Below, piece by piece: positions 36,163 to 45,120 of a stretch of 64,000 bases of DNA; within the stretch, counting starts at the first letter, position 1, and the number at the start of each line of letters is the position of its first letter. The stretch is from positions 1 through 64,000 of the forward strand of contig NZ_JAQSDR010000036.1 of the NCBI RefSeq assembly GCF_029946005.1, given 5' to 3'. The stretch comes from Aquabacterium sp. Lineage in GTDB: Bacteria; Pseudomonadota; Gammaproteobacteria; Burkholderiales; Burkholderiaceae_C. Made by a program: the position numbers and the translations under genes. Below the pieces are notes generated by a model. It was not told where the DNA came from, ran no database searches, and saw only the letters and a program-made list of their open reading frames with translations.

Positions 36163-37680
36163 TCAGCGCTCCAAGCGGATCCAGGTGGTCTTCAGGTCGG
36201 TGTACTTGTCCAGTGCATGCAGCGATTTGTCGCGCCCATTGCCCGACTGCTTGACCCCGCCAAACGGCACCGTGATGTCATCCTCGTCATATTGGTTGAC
36301 GTGCACCGTGCCCACGCGCAACTCACGCGCCACTCGGTGGGCTCGGTCCAGGTGCTGGCTCCACACACTGGCCTGCAAGCCATAGCTTGAATCGTTGGCC
36401 AGGGCCACGGCCTCCGCCTCGTTCTTGAAACGGATCACGCTCAGCACGGGCCCGAAGATCTCTTCCTGCGCGATCTTCATGTCGTTGCGCACGTGGTCGA
36501 AGATGGTGGGCTCGACGTAATAGCCGCCCGAATCCCGGCGAGCGCGCTGCCCGCCGATCACGCAATCGGCCCCCTGCTCCTGCCCCGAGGCGATGTAGCC
36601 CAGCACCGACTGCAACTGGGCCTCGTCCACCAGCGCGCCCATCTGGGTGCTGGGTGACAGCGGATCGCCCGGCTGAAAGCGCGTGGTCTGGCCGGTGACA
36701 GCCGCCACCAGCACATCGGCGATGGACTCGTGCACCAGCAGGCGTGTGGGCGCATTGCAGGATTCACCCTGGTTGTAGAACACCGAACCGGCCACGGCCT
36801 GCGCAGCCCGGTCCAGGTCGTCAAAATCCTCGAACACGATGAAGGCCGACTTGCCACCCAGTTCGTTGAACACGCGCTTGAGGTTGCTGCGCCCCGAGTA
36901 CTCCAGCATCTTGCGGCCCACCCGGGTGGAGCCGGTGAAGCCCAGGGCATCGACATCCATGTGCAAGGCCAAGGCCTCGCCCGCCTCGTGGCCGTAACCC
37001 GGCACCACGTTGAACACGCCTTCGGGCAAGCCGGCCTGCAGGGCCAGCTCGGCCAGCCGCATGGCGGTCAGGGGCGATTTTTCAGAGGGTTTGAGGACCA
37101 CGCTGTTGCCCGTGGCCAGGGCGGGCCCCAGTTTCCAGGCCGACATCAGCATGGGGTAGTTCCAGGGCACGATGGCGCCCACCACGCCCACCGGCTCGCG
37201 CTGGATCAGGGCCAGCGAATTGGCAGGGGTGGGTGCGATCTCATCGTAGACCTTGTCGATGGCCTCGGCGTACCAAGCGATGCAGCGCGCCGCGCCGGGC
37301 ACATCGGCGTCCAGGCTGGACTGGATGGGCTTGCCCATGTCCAGGGTTTCCAGCAGGGCCAGCTCTTCCTTGTTCTGCAAGATGAGCTCAGCGAAGCGTT
37401 GCAGCACGCGCTTGCGCACCGCCGGGGCCTGGCGCGACCAGGCACCGCTGTCAAAGCTGCGCCGCGCGGCGGCCACGGCCAGGTCGATGTCCACGGCCTG
37501 GCCCCGGCTGACCTGGGCCAGCAGCCGCCCATCGACGGGGGATCGGCACTCGAAGGTCTCGCCGGTGACCGCCGCCACGCGCTGCCCGTTGACCAGGGCG
37601 CGGCCATCCGGCGTGATGTCCATGGCCCGCCGTTGCCACGGTGAAGCCACCAGCGGTGCAGTGTCGGGTGAAGTCGTCAT
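36163..37680 (-). CDS. Aldehyde dehydrogenase, PuuC-type
   Basis: NAD(P)+-dependent aldehyde dehydrogenase of 505 residues, likely acting on gamma-glutamyl-gamma-aminobutyraldehyde or a related aminoaldehyde in polyamine catabolism. The coenzyme motif FTGSTRVGRKMLE, the catalytic Glu in FNELGGKSAFIV and the catalytic Cys in FYNQGESCNAPTRLL are present, along with PWNYPMLMSAWKLGPALA and the C-terminal GGVKQSGNGRDKS. CCGGAGG lies 6 bases before the ATG. It is transcribed in the same direction as the polyamine cluster but separated by an opposite-strand ParA gene. The substrate is inferred from the neighbourhood. Confidence 0.85.
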   Translation of the reverse strand: MTTSPDTAPLVASPWQRRAMDITPDGRALVNGQRVAAVTGETFECRSPVDGRLLAQVSRGQAVDIDLAVAAARRSFDSGAWSRQAPAVRKRVLQRFAELILQNKEELALLETLDMGKPIQSSLDADVPGAARCIAWYAEAIDKVYDEIAPTPANSLALIQREPVGVVGAIVPWNYPMLMSAWKLGPALATGNSVVLKPSEKSPLTAMRLAELALQAGLPEGVFNVVPGYGHEAGEALALHMDVDALGFTGSTRVGRKMLEYSGRSNLKRVFNELGGKSAFIVFEDFDDLDRAAQAVAGSVFYNQGESCNAPTRLLVHESIADVLVAAVTGQTTRFQPGDPLSPSTQMGALVDEAQLQSVLGYIASGQEQGADCVIGGQRARRDSGGYYVEPTIFDHVRNDMKIAQEEIFGPVLSVIRFKNEAEAVALANDSSYGLQASVWSQHLDRAHRVARELRVGTVHVNQYDEDDITVPFGGVKQSGNGRDKSLHALDKYTDLKTTWIRLER

Positions 37681-37769
37681 GCGCAGCCTCCGGTGTCAAG
37701 GTGGCCCCCACTCTAGCCCACATTCAGGCCACAATGCCTTCCATCGCCAACACCAATGAAGGCCGTGCA

Positions 37770-38387
37770 ATGCCAGTGATCGTTGTCGCCAACCCCAAGG
37801 GCGGCGTGGGCAAATCCACCCTGTCCAGCAACATCGCGGGCCACCTGGCCCAACAAGGTCACAGCGTCATGCTGGGCGACATCGACCGGCAGCAGTCCTC
37901 GCGGCTGTGGCTGAGCTTGCGCCCCGCCAGCCTGCCGGCCATCCAGCCCTGGGAGGTGGACGAGCAGTTTGTGGCCAAGCCGCCCAAGGGGGTCACGCAC
38001 GTGGTGCTCGACACACCGGCGGGCCTGCATGGCAAACAGCTCGACGCGGTGATGAAGATCGCCGACAAGGTGATCATCCCGCTGCAGGCCAGCGTGTTCG
38101 ACATCTACCCCACGCGCGATTTCATCGCCAAGCTGCACAAGGCGCGCCGCTCCGACAAGGTGCAACTGGCGGTGGTGGGCAACCGCATCAAGGAGCACAC
38201 CAAGGCCACCGAACACCTGCAGGAGTTCTTGGCCACGCTGGACGTGCCGGTGTTGACCTTGCTGCGCGACACGCAGAACTACGCCCACCTGGCCGCGCAC
38301 GGCTTGACGCTGTTCGACGTGGCGCCCACCAAGGTCGAGAAAGACCTGGAACAGTGGGCGCCTTTGACGGCCTGGTTGAAGGGCTGA
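37770..38387 (+). CDS. Orphan ParA-family ATPase
   Basis: A small deviant Walker ATPase of about 205 residues. The N-terminal P-loop ANPKGGVGKSTLSSNIAGHL is complete, and TPAGLHGKQL and VVLDTPAG provide the other nucleotide-binding segments. The usual ParA helix ends the protein. No parB, parS or chemotaxis gene is nearby, so this is an orphan ParA/MinD-like protein that could position a protein cluster or plasmid-derived cargo rather than segregate a chromosome. The start is the ATG at 37770; an open frame upstream lacks the P-loop at the expected position. Confidence 0.85.
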   Translation: MPVIVVANPKGGVGKSTLSSNIAGHLAQQGHSVMLGDIDRQQSSRLWLSLRPASLPAIQPWEVDEQFVAKPPKGVTHVVLDTPAGLHGKQLDAVMKIADKVIIPLQASVFDIYPTRDFIAKLHKARRSDKVQLAVVGNRIKEHTKATEHLQEFLATLDVPVLTLLRDTQNYAHLAAHGLTLFDVAPTKVEKDLEQWAPLTAWLKG

Positions 38388-38397
38388 AGCTTTCAGC

Positions 38398-39825
38398 TTA
38401 GAAGCTGACCAGGACCGACGCGCCGATCAGCTGGTTGTTCTTCTTGTAGCTGCCGTCCTTGACGTCCAGGAACACGGGGCCACTGGCGTGGTCGAAGCGG
38501 TACTCGAACTTGAAGGTGGTGTTCAGGTTGTAGAGGTAGCTCAGGCCGAAGGTGAGGGCGCTGCGGGCGACGCCGTGTTCGGTGTCGTCGTATCCGCCCG
38601 AGGGAAGACCGTCTGCATCGACCACCCCAATGGCGGCTGGCCCGATGCCATTGCGGTCATCGGCCGCCGTGTAGCCCAGCAAGCCGCCACCATTTTTGCG
38701 GTTGTTGATGTAATCGGCGCGCACGGTGCCTTCCAGGCGCGGCTGAAACTTGTAGGCGGCCAGAGCGGACAGGCCCCACCATTGGGAAGCGCGCAGGTCG
38801 CCGCTGATGGGGTCGGGCGCGATCGACGCTTTGGCTTGCCGCCCGATGCTCCACTGGCCTTGCACGGTCCAGTCACCTCGGATGAAGTAGGCGTCCAGTT
38901 CGAACAGGTCGATGCGCGAATCGCGCTGCGGGACCACGTCGCCGTTGACCACGAGGTTCTCGCTGAAGTTCGCCGCCTTGCCATGCACGCCCGCAAACCC
39001 GAATCCCTGGAACTCGCCCTTGGCGTAGTCCACCCGGTACGCCAGAGCAGGCGCGGACTCACCCTCTGACCGCTTGCTGGCGTTCACATTGGCCAGCATC
39101 ACCTTCGTCAACCACTTGCCCCGCGTCACCTCCAGCCCCGCGCCGGTGTAGGCCGTGGGCAGCGTGAAGTCGAACAGCAGGTTGTGCGTGATCAGCTTGT
39201 TCAGCGTGGGCTGCAGGTATTCATAGCCCGACCAGTCCGGGATCTGGCCAGCGACGAGGCGAGTCTGCAAATCCGTCAAGGGGATGGACACCGAGGCCTC
39301 GTGCACCGGCGAGTTGCCATCGAACACCGAGCCCACGCCGCGGTTGGGCGCCAGGGTCAGGCGCCAGCGCGATCCACCGTCGGTCTCTTTGGTGAAGTCG
39401 ATGACGGCCGCGCCAAAGTAGGAGTTGTCGTAGTTGTAGCCATCGCCGCCATTGCCCGTGTCCACCCGGTTCAGGAACTGGAAACCGGCCCGGTCCTGCC
39501 GCTGGTTGTAAATGAAGGTCGGGTCCATGTAGCCGCTGATCTTCAGGTTCTTCAGGCCCAGCGCATCACGCGAATCTTCCAACGCTTCGGTCTTGACGGT
39601 GATGCGGTTGAAGTCTTGTTGCTGCTCCACCGTCATGCCCTGCGGCGTCTCGGCGATCTTGGCGTTTTGCGTTTCCAGCTTCTTTTCCAGCTCGGCCACG
39701 CGCGACTTGAGCGCCTTCAACTCGTTGAGGATGTCTTCATTGACCCCGGCGCGGGCCAAGGTGGGAAAGGCCAGGCAGACGGCCAGGGCCACGGGCAGCA
39801 AGGCCAGGCGTGTGGGGCGGATCAT
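38398..39825 (-). CDS. DUF3138-family outer-membrane porin-like protein
   Basis: An exported protein of 475 residues. Signal peptide ALLPVALAVCLAFPTLARAG, then a coiled-coil start (EDILNELKALKSRVAELEKK) typical of trimeric porin-like proteins, then beta-barrel-like alternation with many aromatic residues, ending ...NNQLIGASVLVSF with a C-terminal Phe. This matches the DUF3138 pattern seen in Burkholderiales. AAGGAGG precedes the ATG at 39825. It directly follows the putrescine/spermidine ABC transporter genes on the same strand, so it may provide outer-membrane passage for polyamines or amino acids. The family name is moderately sure; transport role is inference. Confidence 0.7.
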   Translation of the reverse strand: MIRPTRLALLPVALAVCLAFPTLARAGVNEDILNELKALKSRVAELEKKLETQNAKIAETPQGMTVEQQQDFNRITVKTEALEDSRDALGLKNLKISGYMDPTFIYNQRQDRAGFQFLNRVDTGNGGDGYNYDNSYFGAAVIDFTKETDGGSRWRLTLAPNRGVGSVFDGNSPVHEASVSIPLTDLQTRLVAGQIPDWSGYEYLQPTLNKLITHNLLFDFTLPTAYTGAGLEVTRGKWLTKVMLANVNASKRSEGESAPALAYRVDYAKGEFQGFGFAGVHGKAANFSENLVVNGDVVPQRDSRIDLFELDAYFIRGDWTVQGQWSIGRQAKASIAPDPISGDLRASQWWGLSALAAYKFQPRLEGTVRADYINNRKNGGGLLGYTAADDRNGIGPAAIGVVDADGLPSGGYDDTEHGVARSALTFGLSYLYNLNTTFKFEYRFDHASGPVFLDVKDGSYKKNNQLIGASVLVSF

Positions 39826-39871
39826 GGGCAAAACCTCCTTGAAAGATGGGTGTATACGTTGAGATGCGGAA

Positions 39872-40705
39872 TCAGGAGCGGGCGGCTTGCGCGGCCTCGC
39901 GGGCACGGCGGCGCTCGGTGCGGGCCAGGGCGTAGCTGCCGCCGATCACGGCCAGCGACACCACGGCAATCACCACGGTGGCCACGGCATTCACGCTGGG
40001 GTCCACCCCCAGCTTGGCGCGCGAAAAAATCACCAGCGGCAAGGTCGTGGAGCCCGGCCCGGACAGGAAGGCCGCCAGCACCACATCGTCCAGCGACAGC
40101 GTGAAGGTGAGCAGCCAGGCCGACAGCAAGGCCTGCGAGATCATGGGCAGGGTCACCAGGTAGAAGACTTGCGCAGGCCGCGCGCCCAGGTCCAGCGCGG
40201 CTTCTTCCAACTGCGGGTTCAGGCCTTGCAGGCGCGCCTGGATCACCACGGTGGCGTAGGCCATGCCCACCAGCAGGTGGCCCACCCAGATGGTGCCCAT
40301 GCCGCGCTCGGGAAAGCCCAGCCAGCGCTGGATCGACACCAGCAGCAGCAGCAGCGACAAACCAACGATGACCTGTGGCATCACCAGTGGGGCGTTGACC
40401 ATGCCCACCATCAGGGTGCGGCCCAGGAAACGCTGGTAGCGCACCAGCGCCAGCGCGGCCAAGGTGCCCAGCACCACAGCGGCCGTGGCGCTCATGAAGG
40501 CGATGCGCAAGGACAGCCACAGGCCTTCCAGGATTTCGCGGTCGCGCGTGAGTTCGGCAAACCATTTCAAAGTGAAGCCACCCCACACCGTGGGCAGGGG
40601 CGAATCGTTGAAGGAGTAGGTGACCAGGGCCACGATGGGCAGGTACAGGAAGGCGAAGACGGCGGCCAGCCAGCCGCGCGACAACCAGGTGTGGCCGTTG
40701 CTCAT
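39872..40705 (-). CDS. potI: Polyamine ABC transporter permease, PotI-like
   Basis: Inner-membrane permease of 277 residues with about six hydrophobic segments. The EAA loop characteristic of binding-protein-dependent importers is EEAALDLGARPAQVFYLVTLP. N-terminal transmembrane start GWLAAVFAFLYLPIVALVTY. The start codon overlaps the stop of the adjacent permease as ATGA, showing coupling with potH. The four transporter genes follow potF-G-H-I order on the minus strand. Putrescine or spermidine import is inferred from the adjacent catabolic enzymes. Confidence 0.87.
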   Translation of the reverse strand: MSNGHTWLSRGWLAAVFAFLYLPIVALVTYSFNDSPLPTVWGGFTLKWFAELTRDREILEGLWLSLRIAFMSATAAVVLGTLAALALVRYQRFLGRTLMVGMVNAPLVMPQVIVGLSLLLLLVSIQRWLGFPERGMGTIWVGHLLVGMAYATVVIQARLQGLNPQLEEAALDLGARPAQVFYLVTLPMISQALLSAWLLTFTLSLDDVVLAAFLSGPGSTTLPLVIFSRAKLGVDPSVNAVATVVIAVVSLAVIGGSYALARTERRRAREAAQAARS

Positions 40706-41571
40706 GCACGGGCCTCTTGCGCATCGGCCTTGGCCTTGCTGAACAAGGCCAGCGGCACCAGGATCAACAGCACCATCACCACCGCCACGCTGGAGGCCAT
40801 GGGCCAGTCGTTGTTGGCAAAGAACTCGTCCCACAGCACGCGGCCGATCATCAGGGTCTGCGGGCCGCCCAGCAGTTCGGGCACCACGTACTCGCCCACG
40901 CAGGGGATGAACACCAGCATCGAGCCGGCCAGGATGCCCGGGCGGGACAAGGGCACAGTCACCTTCCAGAACGCCACCCACGGCGAGGCCCCCAGGTCAT
41001 GCGCGGCCTCCAGCAAGCGGCCATCCTGTTTGGACAGGTTGGCGTACAAGGGCAGGATCATGAAGGGCAGGTAGGTGTAGACCATGCCCAGCACCAGCGA
41101 GAAGGCCGTGTTCAAGTACTGGCCGGGGCCGGGGATCACGTCAAAGGCCATCAGCAGCTGATCGACCTTCAAGGCGTTCAGCGCCGATGCCACCCAGGCG
41201 CCATCGGCCAGCAGGCCCTTCCACGCGTACACGCGCAACAGGAAGGAGGTCCAGAAGGGCAGCATCACCATCAGCAGCAAAGCGGGCTGCGCGCTTTTGT
41301 CGGCGCGCGCCATGAAGTAGGCGAAGGGGTAGGCCAGCAACAGGCACACGCCCGTGGTGATGGCCGCGTACTTCAGGCTGGCCAGGTAGGTTTTGACATA
41401 CAGCGCATCCTGCGCCAGGAAGGCGTAGTTGGACAGCTTGAAGCCGCTCACCTGCCCCCCCATGTCCATGTCGGACACGCTGATCCTCAGCACGATCAAA
41501 AACGGCAGCATGAAGAACAGCAGCAGCCACGCGAAGGGGATGCCGATGACGGTGCGGTCAAGCCATCTCAT
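40702..41571 (-). CDS. potH: Polyamine ABC transporter permease, PotH-like
   Basis: Inner-membrane permease of 289 residues, again with about six transmembrane segments and an EAA loop (LEAAHDLGASPWVAFWKVTVP). N-terminal start MRWLDRTVIGIPFAWLLLFF. It is the heterodimer partner of the PotI-like permease, and its stop overlaps the potI start. It begins 9 bases after potG. Nothing unusual is seen. Confidence 0.88.
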   Translation of the reverse strand: MRWLDRTVIGIPFAWLLLFFMLPFLIVLRISVSDMDMGGQVSGFKLSNYAFLAQDALYVKTYLASLKYAAITTGVCLLLAYPFAYFMARADKSAQPALLLMVMLPFWTSFLLRVYAWKGLLADGAWVASALNALKVDQLLMAFDVIPGPGQYLNTAFSLVLGMVYTYLPFMILPLYANLSKQDGRLLEAAHDLGASPWVAFWKVTVPLSRPGILAGSMLVFIPCVGEYVVPELLGGPQTLMIGRVLWDEFFANNDWPMASSVAVVMVLLILVPLALFSKAKADAQEARA

Positions 41572-41580
41572 GCCGCGGTC

Positions 41581-42606
41581 CTACTGCGTGAGCACCACTT
41601 GGGCGGAGGGCGGCCACCAGGCCCATGCCTGGTCGTCCTGGCGCAAGGCGTCGTCGGGCTGGCGCTCGGTGTTGCTCTGGCTCACCTTCAAGGTCTGGCC
41701 GTTGGGCAGTTGCAGGTGGTAGACGGTGTAGCTGCCGAAGTAGGCCAGGTCGCGCACGCGGCCCTGCACCTGGTGGATGGGCGTCAAGGCTTGCGCTGGC
41801 GGCAGGTGGCGAGCCAAGCGGATCTTTTCAGGCCGAACGGCCACGGCCCGGCCATCGCCCTCGTCCACCACATTGACGTTGCCAATGAACTCGGCCACGA
41901 AGCGTGTGGCCGGGTTCTCGTACAGGTCTCGCGGTTCGCCCACCTGCAGGATGCGCCCTTCGCTCATCACGGCAATGCGGCTGGCCATGGTCATGGCCTC
42001 TTCCTGATCGTGGGTCACCATCACGCAGGTCACGCCCACGGATTGGAGGATGTGCACCAGCTCGATCTGGGTTTCCTCGCGCAGCTTTTTATCCAAAGCG
42101 CCCAGAGGCTCGTCGAGCAACAGCAATGAGGGCTGGCGCGCCAGGCTGCGGGCCAGGGCCACGCGCTGCTGCTGCCCGCCTGACAACTGGTGCGGCTTGC
42201 GCTTCGCGAACTGGCCCAGTTGCACCAGCTTGAGCATGGCCTCCACGCGCGCGGCAATCTGCGCCTTGGGCAGGCCCTGGCGCTTCAAGCCAAAGGCGAT
42301 GTTGTCCCACACCGCCAGGTGCGGGAACAGCGCGTAAGACTGGAACATCATGTTCAGCGGCCGTTCGTGCGGCGGCAGCTTAACCAGGTCTTGCCCGTTC
42401 AAACGGATGCTGCCCGAGGTAGGGGTCTCGAAGCCCGCCAGCATGCGCAGCAGCGTGGATTTGCCGCAACCGCTGGAGCCCAGCAAGGCAAAAATCTCGC
42501 CTTGCTTGATCTCCAGGCTGACCCGGTCGACCGCCTTGAACGCTGAACCACCCGCGCTGGTGCCGAAGTCTTTAACGACCTCCTGGATGCTCAGGAACGC
42601 GGTCAC
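41581..42606 (-). CDS. potG: Polyamine ABC transporter ATP-binding protein, PotG/PotA-like
   Basis: ATPase of 341 residues. Walker A is LLGSSGCGKSTLLRMLAGFE, the signature motif is LSGGQQQRVALARSLAR, and Walker B is SLLLLDEPLGALD, with the switch His in CVMVTHDQEEAM. A C-terminal TOBE-like regulatory domain of about 100 residues follows. It energises the PotH-PotI permease. Its start overlaps the potF stop as ATGA (42603-42606). Assignment to polyamine transport is from gene order and from PotF, since ATPases alone are not specific. Confidence 0.9.
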   Translation of the reverse strand: MTAFLSIQEVVKDFGTSAGGSAFKAVDRVSLEIKQGEIFALLGSSGCGKSTLLRMLAGFETPTSGSIRLNGQDLVKLPPHERPLNMMFQSYALFPHLAVWDNIAFGLKRQGLPKAQIAARVEAMLKLVQLGQFAKRKPHQLSGGQQQRVALARSLARQPSLLLLDEPLGALDKKLREETQIELVHILQSVGVTCVMVTHDQEEAMTMASRIAVMSEGRILQVGEPRDLYENPATRFVAEFIGNVNVVDEGDGRAVAVRPEKIRLARHLPPAQALTPIHQVQGRVRDLAYFGSYTVYHLQLPNGQTLKVSQSNTERQPDDALRQDDQAWAWWPPSAQVVLTQ

Positions 42607-43718
42607 AGGCCAGTCTTGAAGGAGGTGTAAATGCGCGTCATCTGGCGGCGCAAGTCGTTGTTGATGGCCTCGGGCATGGCCATCTTCTTCATGTCGGACT
42701 CGGAGGGGAACACCGCCGGATCATTGGCCACCTCGGGCTTGAGCAGCTTGCGCGAGGCCAGGTTGGGGTTGGCGTAGAACACCTTGTTGGTCAGGCCCGC
42801 ATGCACTTCTGGCCGCATGACGTAGTTGATGAACTTGTGCGCGTTGTCGGGGTGCGGTGCATCGACCGGGATCACCATGGTGTCCATGAACACCACGCCG
42901 CCCGTCTTGGGGATCAGCGTTTGGATGTTCTGGCCGGTCTTGCCCTCGATGGCGCGGGCGCGGGCGATGTTCATGTCGCCCGACCAGCCCAGCGCGAGGC
43001 AGATCGAGCCATTGGCCATGTCATTGATGTAGCCGGATGAGCTGAACAGCGTCACGTAAGGGCGAATGGCCTTGAGCATGGGGCCCACGGCTTGGTAGTC
43101 GGCGATGTTCTTGCTGTAAGCGGGCTTGCCCATGTAGTGCAAGGACGCGGGGATGACCTCGCTGGCCGCATCGAGGATCGACACGCCACAGCTTTTGAGC
43201 TTGCTGATGTACTCGGGCTTGAAGACCAGGTCCCAGGCGTTGTCGGGCATGGGCATGCCGCCCAGCGCGGCCTTGACCTTGTCCACGTTGATGCCCACCG
43301 TGGTGAAGCCCCACAACCAGTTGGCCATGTACTGGTTGCCCGGGTCGAGCCGGGCCAGTTGCGCCTGGAACTGAGGATCAAGGTTCTTCAGGTTGGGCAG
43401 CTTGGACTTGTCCAGCTTTTGGAGCAAGCCGCCATCGGCCTGCATCTTGGCCCAGTAGGACGAGGGCATGACCACGTCGTAACCCGTTTTGCCCGCCACC
43501 AGCTTGGCATGCACCACTTCGTTGCTGTCGAAGTTGTCGTACCGCACCTTGATGCCGAACTCTTTTTCGAAGTTGGCGATGGTGTCGGGCCCGATGTAGT
43601 TGGACCAGTTGTAGACGTTGAGGATTTTTTCCTCATCGGCGTGCGCAGCCGTGGGCATGGCCATCGCGGCCAGCACGGCGCAGCCCAAGGCGCTCAGGCT
43701 CTTCCAGAAACGGGTCAT
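42603..43718 (-). CDS. potF: Polyamine periplasmic binding protein, PotF-like
   Basis: Periplasmic solute-binding protein of 371 residues. Signal peptide SALGCAVLAAMAMPTAAHAD, then EEKILNVYNWSNYIGPDTIA, the typical start of polyamine-binding PotD/PotF proteins. Other landmarks include VVMPSSYWAKMQADGGLLQK, MPDNAWDLVFKPEY and GWSGDMNIARARA. The W and D/E residues that cap amine groups are in these segments. Putrescine versus spermidine preference cannot be judged. It opens the transporter operon, 4 bases after the aminotransferase gene. Confidence 0.9.
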   Translation of the reverse strand: MTRFWKSLSALGCAVLAAMAMPTAAHADEEKILNVYNWSNYIGPDTIANFEKEFGIKVRYDNFDSNEVVHAKLVAGKTGYDVVMPSSYWAKMQADGGLLQKLDKSKLPNLKNLDPQFQAQLARLDPGNQYMANWLWGFTTVGINVDKVKAALGGMPMPDNAWDLVFKPEYISKLKSCGVSILDAASEVIPASLHYMGKPAYSKNIADYQAVGPMLKAIRPYVTLFSSSGYINDMANGSICLALGWSGDMNIARARAIEGKTGQNIQTLIPKTGGVVFMDTMVIPVDAPHPDNAHKFINYVMRPEVHAGLTNKVFYANPNLASRKLLKPEVANDPAVFPSESDMKKMAMPEAINNDLRRQMTRIYTSFKTGL

Positions 43719-43722
43719 GTTC

Positions 43723-45108
43723 TCACTCTCCCTTTAGGTCGGTCCAGGTCAGGTCCAGGCAACGCCGGATCAAAACCATCATCTCGTCAATCTGTTCACA
43801 CGTCAGCACCAATGGCGGCGCGATGATCATTCGATCACCCACGGCGCGCATGATCAGACCGTTGGCAAAACAATGCCCTCGGCACACCATGCCCGCGCTC
43901 GCCTCAGGCCCGAAAGGCACAGCAGCTTGCGTGCCAGAGGCCTTGGTTTTGACCAGGCGGATGGCCGCCATCAAACCAAAGGTCTCGGCCTCACCCACCA
44001 GGGGATGGTCTGCCAACGCCGCGTATTGTTTCGCAAGATAGGGCCCGGTTTCGTCCCGCACCCGCTCAACGAGTTGTAAGTCTTCGATCAGTTGCAAATT
44101 TGCCAAAGCCACGGCGCAGGCCACGGGGTGGCCGCTGTAGGTGTAGCCGTGGTTGAAGTCACCGCCTTGGTCGATCAGCACGCGCGCCACGCGCTCGCCC
44201 ACCAGCACGCCGCCCAGCGGGATGTAGCCGGAGGTGATGCCCTTGGCAAACGTGATCAGGTCGGGCTTGTAGCCCAGGCGCTCGCAACCGAACCATTCGC
44301 CGAGGCGGCCAAAGCCGCAGATGACCTCGTCGGACACCAGCAGGATGCCGTGTCGATCGCAGATGCGCTGGATCTCCGGCCAGTAGGTGTCGGGCGGGAT
44401 GATGACACCGCCCGCGCCCTGGATGGGCTCGCCGATGAAGGCCGCGACCTTGTCGGCGCCAACTGCCTGGATCTTGGCTTCCAGCCACGAGGCGGCCCGA
44501 AGGCCGAAGTCATCGCGGCTTTCACCGGGCTTCGCGTGCTCGACCATGTAGGGCTGGTCGATGTGAACGATGCCCGGGATGGGCAGCCCGCCTTGCGTGT
44601 GCATGTCCACCATGCCGCCCAGCGAAGCACCGGCCATGGTCGAGCCGTGGTACGCGTTCTGGCGGCTGATGATGACGCTCCGCTCGGGCTGGCCGAGCAA
44701 GTCCCAGTAACGCCGCACCATGCGCACGATGGTGTCATTGCCCTCGGAGCCCGAACCGGTGAAGAACACGTGCTCGAAGCCGGGCGGGCTCAGGCTGGCG
44801 ATCTTCTCGGCCAGCGCGATGGCCGGTGGCGTGGCCGTCTGGAAGAAGGCGTTGTAGAAGGGCAGCGTTTCCAGCTGGCGCGTGGCCGCGTCGATCAGGG
44901 CGCGCTGGCCATAGCCCACGTTCACGCACCACAGGCCACTCATGGCATCGAAAATCTTGTGACCGTCGCTGTCCCACAGGTAGATGCCATCGGCCTTGGT
45001 GATGATGCGCGAGCCCTTGGCGGCCAGGGCCTTGAAGTCGGTGAAGGGGTGCAGGAAGTGGGCAGCGTCGGCCGCTTGCCACTCCGCGGTGGTGCGGGTA
45101 TGGGGCAT
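43723..45108 (-). CDS. spuC: Putrescine/diamine aminotransferase, SpuC-like
   Basis: A PLP-dependent class III aminotransferase of 461 residues. It transfers the amino group of putrescine or cadaverine to pyruvate, yielding an aminoaldehyde. The PLP-Lys is in LITFAKGITSGYIPLGGVLV, the conserved DEVICGFGRLGEWF precedes it, and VFFTGSGSEGNDTIVRMVRR and AYHGSTMAGASLGGM are typical. The context (transporter, PuuA, PuuD and aldehyde dehydrogenase) supports a polyamine role. Beta-alanine or omega-amino-acid aminotransferase activity would give a similar sequence. Confidence 0.85.
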   Translation of the reverse strand: MPHTRTTAEWQAADAAHFLHPFTDFKALAAKGSRIITKADGIYLWDSDGHKIFDAMSGLWCVNVGYGQRALIDAATRQLETLPFYNAFFQTATPPAIALAEKIASLSPPGFEHVFFTGSGSEGNDTIVRMVRRYWDLLGQPERSVIISRQNAYHGSTMAGASLGGMVDMHTQGGLPIPGIVHIDQPYMVEHAKPGESRDDFGLRAASWLEAKIQAVGADKVAAFIGEPIQGAGGVIIPPDTYWPEIQRICDRHGILLVSDEVICGFGRLGEWFGCERLGYKPDLITFAKGITSGYIPLGGVLVGERVARVLIDQGGDFNHGYTYSGHPVACAVALANLQLIEDLQLVERVRDETGPYLAKQYAALADHPLVGEAETFGLMAAIRLVKTKASGTQAAVPFGPEASAGMVCRGHCFANGLIMRAVGDRMIIAPPLVLTCEQIDEMMVLIRRCLDLTWTDLKGE

Positions 45109-45120
45109 GGGGATCTCTTT

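Noticed and set aside
38384-38396. Small hairpin CTGAA-GCT-TTCAG between parA and the porin gene as a terminator
   Set aside because: Five-bp stem with no T-run; too weak to call.
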